Shown one piece after another: positions 61,280 through 64,000 of a stretch of DNA of 64,000 nt (the first letter of the stretch is position 1; every line of letters begins with the position of its first letter). The notes under the pieces were generated by a model, which worked only from the letters and a program-made list of their open reading frames with translations, had not been told where the DNA came from and made no database searches. The translations under genes and the position numbers were made by a program. The stretch comes from an uncultured Bacteroidales bacterium (GTDB taxonomy: Bacteria > Bacteroidota > Bacteroidia > Bacteroidales > UBA932), in assembly GCA_900318955.1 (NCBI GenBank), contig ONMJ01000002.1:1-64000 (forward strand), read 5' to 3'.

Positions 61280-61963
61280 ATGAGAATTGACATCATAACC
61301 GTAGTTCCCGGACTTCTGGACGGACCATTCAAATATTCCATCGTAGCGAGAGCAATAAAAAAGGGTCTTGTAGAGATTTACGTGCATGATCTGAGAGAAT
61401 ATGGCCTCGGTAGCAGAAAGACCGTTGACGACTACAGCTACGGCGGAGACGCCGGGATGGTAATGATGTGCGAACCTATTTATAATATCGTATCGGACCT
61501 CAAGGCAGAAAGGGATTATGACGAGGTGATTTTCATGTCTCCGGATGGCGAAATCCTCGATCAGGGCATCTCAAACGAGCTTTCTCTGAAGGAAAACATC
61601 ATAATTCTATGCGGTCACTATAAAGGCATTGACGAAAGAATAAGGGAGCACTTGGTGACAAGGGAAATCTCCGTCGGAGACTTCGTTGTCAGCGGAGGTG
61701 AGATTCCGGCGGCCCTGCTTGCAGATTCTATCGTAAGACTACTCCCGGGGGCTCTTACCGACGAGACTTCCGCCCTTTCTGACAGTTTCCAGGACGGCCT
61801 TGTAGCCCCTCCGGTCTATACCAGACCTGCAGAATTTAATGGATGGAAGGTCCCCGACGTGCTACTTTCCGGTAATCCGAAGCTGATTCGGGAGTGGCAG
61901 GACTCAGAGGCCCTCAAAAGGACCAGGGAAAGAAGGCCACATATGCTGGAGGAAGAAAAGTAA
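61280..61963 (+). CDS. trmD: tRNA (guanine-37-N1)-methyltransferase
   Basis: 227-residue SPOUT methyltransferase that modifies G37 of tRNA, preventing frameshifts. [27 protein letters not shown] (knot), [16 protein letters not shown] and [12 protein letters not shown] are the family blocks. Start 61280 fits the family; the open frame to 61232 lies before it and overlaps the promoter. A NusG-like gene starts 4 nt downstream. Separated here from the usual rimM/rplS neighbours of other phyla. Confidence 0.96.
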   Translation: MRIDIITVVPGLLDGPFKYSIVARAIKKGLVEIYVHDLREYGLGSRKTVDDYSYGGDAGMVMMCEPIYNIVSDLKAERDYDEVIFMSPDGEILDQGISNELSLKENIIILCGHYKGIDERIREHLVTREISVGDFVVSGGEIPAALLADSIVRLLPGALTDETSALSDSFQDGLVAPPVYTRPAEFNGWKVPDVLLSGNPKLIREWQDSEALKRTRERRPHMLEEEK

Positions 61964-61966
61964 TAG

Positions 61967-62446
61967 ATGGATAATCAGGATAATACCGTCTGGTTTGCCG
62001 CTACGACAAGGAACGGGCAATGGAAAAAAATCGCCTTGACCCTCTCCGGGCTCGGGGTAACTTTTTATATTCCAAAGGTCTACAATACTCTCCTTTTTCT
62101 CCACACGCCAAAGCAGCGAGCCCTTTCCATTGTCAACTCCGGGGAGATAAGCGCGAGATTTCTGATTGACCACTCTACTCATACCCTTCTGGAAGTACCC
62201 CAAAAGCAAATGGAAGATTTCATGAGAGTTCTCGATGAAAATCCTGACGCAGAGTGCGTAAATGACTTTTCTTTTGCAAAAGGCGACCGCGTCATCGTGA
62301 CGTCCGGATCGCTTAAGGGAGTCGAGGGTGAAGTTGTGGAGAGTCCCGAAGGGACGTTCCTCGTAGTAAGCGTATCTACCTTACTCGCCGCAAAAGTCAG
62401 AATTTCAAGGAAAAATGTAGCTCCTGCGGGCAAAAAAAGGCAATAA
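61967..62446 (+). CDS. UpxY-type NusG-family antiterminator
   Basis: 159 residues: NusG N-terminal domain (VWFAATTRNGQWKKIALTLSGLGVTFYIPKV, then FLIDHSTHTLLEVPQKQM) and a KOW motif (GDRVIVTSGSLKGVEGEVVE, about 108-127). This is the form of Bacteroides UpxY proteins, which relieve early termination in surface polysaccharide operons; the ordinary housekeeping NusG would be longer and in the rpl region. The probable acetyltransferase starting at 63948 could belong to such a locus. Regulated together with trmD by the tight spacing. Confidence 0.8.
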   Translation: MDNQDNTVWFAATTRNGQWKKIALTLSGLGVTFYIPKVYNTLLFLHTPKQRALSIVNSGEISARFLIDHSTHTLLEVPQKQMEDFMRVLDENPDAECVNDFSFAKGDRVIVTSGSLKGVEGEVVESPEGTFLVVSVSTLLAAKVRISRKNVAPAGKKRQ

Positions 62447-62472
62447 AGCTTTGCAGAAAGAATTTTTTTTTC

Positions 62473-62480
62473 TATGTTTG
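62473..62480 (+). promoter_or_regulatory. Promoter for the OmpA-like gene
   Basis: TATGTTTG with TTTG at 62450-62453 and a 19 bp spacer, a very good fit to the Bacteroidota consensus. Consistent with strong expression. Confidence 0.75.
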
Positions 62481-62516
62481 CACTTTAAAGGTGAAAATGT
62501 TTATAAACGAATAAAA

Positions 62517-63854
62517 ATGAAAAAGCTAGTATTTCTGATCGCAACGGCTTGCCTTCTTGTCCCTGCAGCATCATTCGCGCAGGAGGTTAAGCGCACAGAA
62601 GATGACAAGACCGTGACAATCGTCGAAGAGACCGAAACCCCTGAAGGAAAGATCGTTACCACAACGACTATCCAGAAGAACTCTGTATTTACCAACGGTT
62701 TCCTCCACAATTGGGAGCTCCTGGGCGGCCTCGGCACCCAGATCTATTTCGGAGAGAATGACCGCAGGGTCAACAGCTTCGTAGAGCAGTTCTCCTTCCC
62801 GACAATCGACCTTTACCTCACCAAGTGGGCATCGCCTAGCTTCGGTGTTGGTCTCGGCGCTACCTTCAGCCAGTTCAAGGGTCTGTATCAGAATCGTGGA
62901 AATGAACTCTACAAAGTTCACTTCAAGACCAATGACGCTTACGACTTCAAGGGAGACCAGACATTCGCTTACTATAATCTCACCAACCAGAGAGGTTTCA
63001 CCGGCAATGTCTTCGCTCTCGCACACGTTGACCTCGGCAACCTTTTCTTCGGTTACAATCCTTCAAGATTCTACACAGCTGACGCTTACGCAGGTGGTGG
63101 TATCCTCTTCGGCATTACCGACAAGGCTGTAGGCGCAAGCTTCAACGTTGGTCTCGCCAACAAGTTCCGTCTTACCGACAGGCTCAGCCTCTTGCTGAAT
63201 CTCCGCGGAGCCCTCGTTTCCGACGACTTCGACGGTGAGTCTTCGCTTTCCGAGCCTTCAGAGGAGCACTATCTCAAAAACATCAAACTCGATGGTATAG
63301 CAGGTGGTACCCTTGGTCTCGCTTGGAAGCTTGGCAAGGAAAAGAGCAAATGGGAGAGAGCAACCCGCTCCAGCTCAATCTACTACAACGACAAGGGCCT
63401 CGCAGCCAGGGATGCTCGCATAGCTGAGCTCGAGAAGCTTCTTGCTGACGCTGACGCTGACAAGAACAACCTCCTCAAGCAGCTCCAGGAGAACGAGATC
63501 CAGTACGTCAAGGACGTTCCCGATCTTTGGTTCCACATCAACTTCATCATCGACCGCTGGGATCTTCTTAGCCGTGAGAAAGTCAACCTCCAGAGTGTTG
63601 CTGACATCATGAAGAGCACGCCTAACACAAGGTACCTCCTCTGCGGTTATGCTGATAAGCAGACTGCTACTCCTTCCCACAACCTCATGCTCTCCAAGAA
63701 CCGTGTTGAGACTGTCTACAACTTCCTCACCAAGGAACTCGGTGTTGATCCCGACCAGCTCGTTACTGACTACAAGGGTGGTGTAGACTACATGTTCTAC
63801 GACGAGAAGGAACTCAGCCGCTGCTGTATGATTACCGCAATCAAGGAAGAGTAG
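62517..63854 (+). CDS. OmpA-like outer-membrane protein
   Basis: 445 residues: signal peptide (MKKLVFLIATACLLVPAASF, cleavage near FAQ), an N-terminal beta barrel (about 50-290, many aromatic strands, e.g. GLHNW-type ends and LLLNLRGALVSDDF), a short coiled coil (ARIAELEKLLADADADKNNLLKQ-like, about 300-330), and a C-terminal OmpA-like peptidoglycan-binding domain (FHINFIIDRWDLLSREKVNL, GYADKQT, SKNRVETVYNFL; Asp and Arg of the binding site present). Likely an abundant outer-membrane protein, as its promoter and biased codon use suggest. The exact homologue is not recognised. Confidence 0.85.
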   Translation: MKKLVFLIATACLLVPAASFAQEVKRTEDDKTVTIVEETETPEGKIVTTTTIQKNSVFTNGFLHNWELLGGLGTQIYFGENDRRVNSFVEQFSFPTIDLYLTKWASPSFGVGLGATFSQFKGLYQNRGNELYKVHFKTNDAYDFKGDQTFAYYNLTNQRGFTGNVFALAHVDLGNLFFGYNPSRFYTADAYAGGGILFGITDKAVGASFNVGLANKFRLTDRLSLLLNLRGALVSDDFDGESSLSEPSEEHYLKNIKLDGIAGGTLGLAWKLGKEKSKWERATRSSSIYYNDKGLAARDARIAELEKLLADADADKNNLLKQLQENEIQYVKDVPDLWFHINFIIDRWDLLSREKVNLQSVADIMKSTPNTRYLLCGYADKQTATPSHNLMLSKNRVETVYNFLTKELGVDPDQLVTDYKGGVDYMFYDEKELSRCCMITAIKEE

Positions 63855-63897
63855 TTTCTTTCGAAAATTGTGAAAATCAAAAACATAGGATAAATCG

Positions 63898-63928
63898 AAC
63901 GTAGCCGGGGATTATCCTCGGCTACGTT
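63898..63928 (+). terminator. Strong hairpin after the OmpA-like gene
   Basis: Fourteen base pairs with one wobble, AACGTAGCCGGGGA (63898-63911) and TCCTCGGCTACGTT (63915-63928), loop TTA. No T run follows, so it may be a stabilising hairpin or an atypical terminator. Confidence 0.65.
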
Positions 63929-63947
63929 GGATTACCCAAGAAAACAA

Positions 63948-64000
63948 ATGCAGGATTATTTCGTACACGAAAGCAGCTACGTCGATGACGGAGCCAAGAT
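63948..64000 (+). CDS. Start of a probable sugar N-acetyltransferase (partial)
   Basis: Only 17 codons are in the window: MQDYFVHESSYVDDGAK. The sequence matches the start of left-handed beta-helix N-acetyltransferases of the WbpD/WlbB kind, which begin with DYFVHESxYxDD and then the hexapeptide repeats, and acetylate 3-amino sugars for surface polysaccharides. The gene runs past 64000. The call is an inference from a short but distinctive motif. Confidence 0.65.
   Translation, partial: MQDYFVHESSYVDDGAK

Overview
This 64 kb window is chromosomal DNA from a member of the order Bacteroidales (phylum Bacteroidota). The evidence is a near-continuous set of phylum-typical genes (DUF3276/PUR protein, DUF5606, GSCFA, DUF349, long-form NusB, YajC-YbbR-CoaE cluster, rSAM/lipoprotein pair, UpxY-type NusG paralogue) and repeated promoters of the Bacteroidota form TAnnTTTG placed 5-70 nt before start codons. 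I cannot fix genus or species; the lack of starch-utilisation (SusC/D) genes here is only a property of this stretch.

Layout. 1-540: terminal piece of an IS3-like insertion sequence followed by non-coding DNA with several hairpin repeats. 570-8504: YbaK deacylase, then a six-frame-free plus-strand run glpA-glpB-glpC (anaerobic glycerol-3-phosphate dehydrogenase) directly followed by a two-gene partner-switching module (Cache-PP2C-HATPase protein and a STAS-kinase fusion). 8508-14797: minus-strand housekeeping (DUF6340-like lipoprotein, rimO, DUF5606, coaE, ybbR, yajC, nusB), interrupted by one plus-strand gene of unknown function. 14885-18209: PUR protein, MTA/SAH deaminase and two tandem purine nucleoside phosphorylases. 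18223-24606: nadE, coiled-coil protein, zapA, probable 6S RNA, rny, dsbD. 24601-31143: GSCFA protein, outer-membrane protein, 5'-nucleotidase lipoprotein, ffh, lysA. 31216-37260: AraC-type regulator, an orphan rSAM-system-like lipoprotein, GHL10 lipoprotein, sppA, barrel protein, serine hydrolase. 37310-46726: Na/Pi symporter, LOG protein, a 5'-truncated small protein gene, tRNA-Cys, rlmI, exonuclease, lipoprotein, hydrolase, C1 peptidase, pssA, rubrerythrin. 46847-50891: GH25 lysozyme and the minus-strand operon lipoprotein - radical SAM/SPASM enzyme - serine-type sulfatase. 51016-64000: gapA, surE-lpxB-DAACS symporter-PagL-like deacylase, DUF349-yidC-yggS operon, trmD, UpxY-type antiterminator, OmpA-like protein and the start of a probable sugar N-acetyltransferase.

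Most notable points: (i) the lipoprotein/rSAM/sulfatase operon plus a second, distant lipoprotein carrying the same EDIDGE-x-NG motif; (ii) a ~160 bp palindromic repeat element inserted in frame in yggS, adding about 60 residues; (iii) a complete partner-switching circuit condensed into two fused proteins behind glpABC; (iv) tandem purine nucleoside phosphorylases of which the second carries the Asn-to-Asp change expected to alter base specificity, next to an MTA/SAH deaminase; (v) an unknown gene with a PD-(D/E)XK-like motif set against the direction of a conserved operon.
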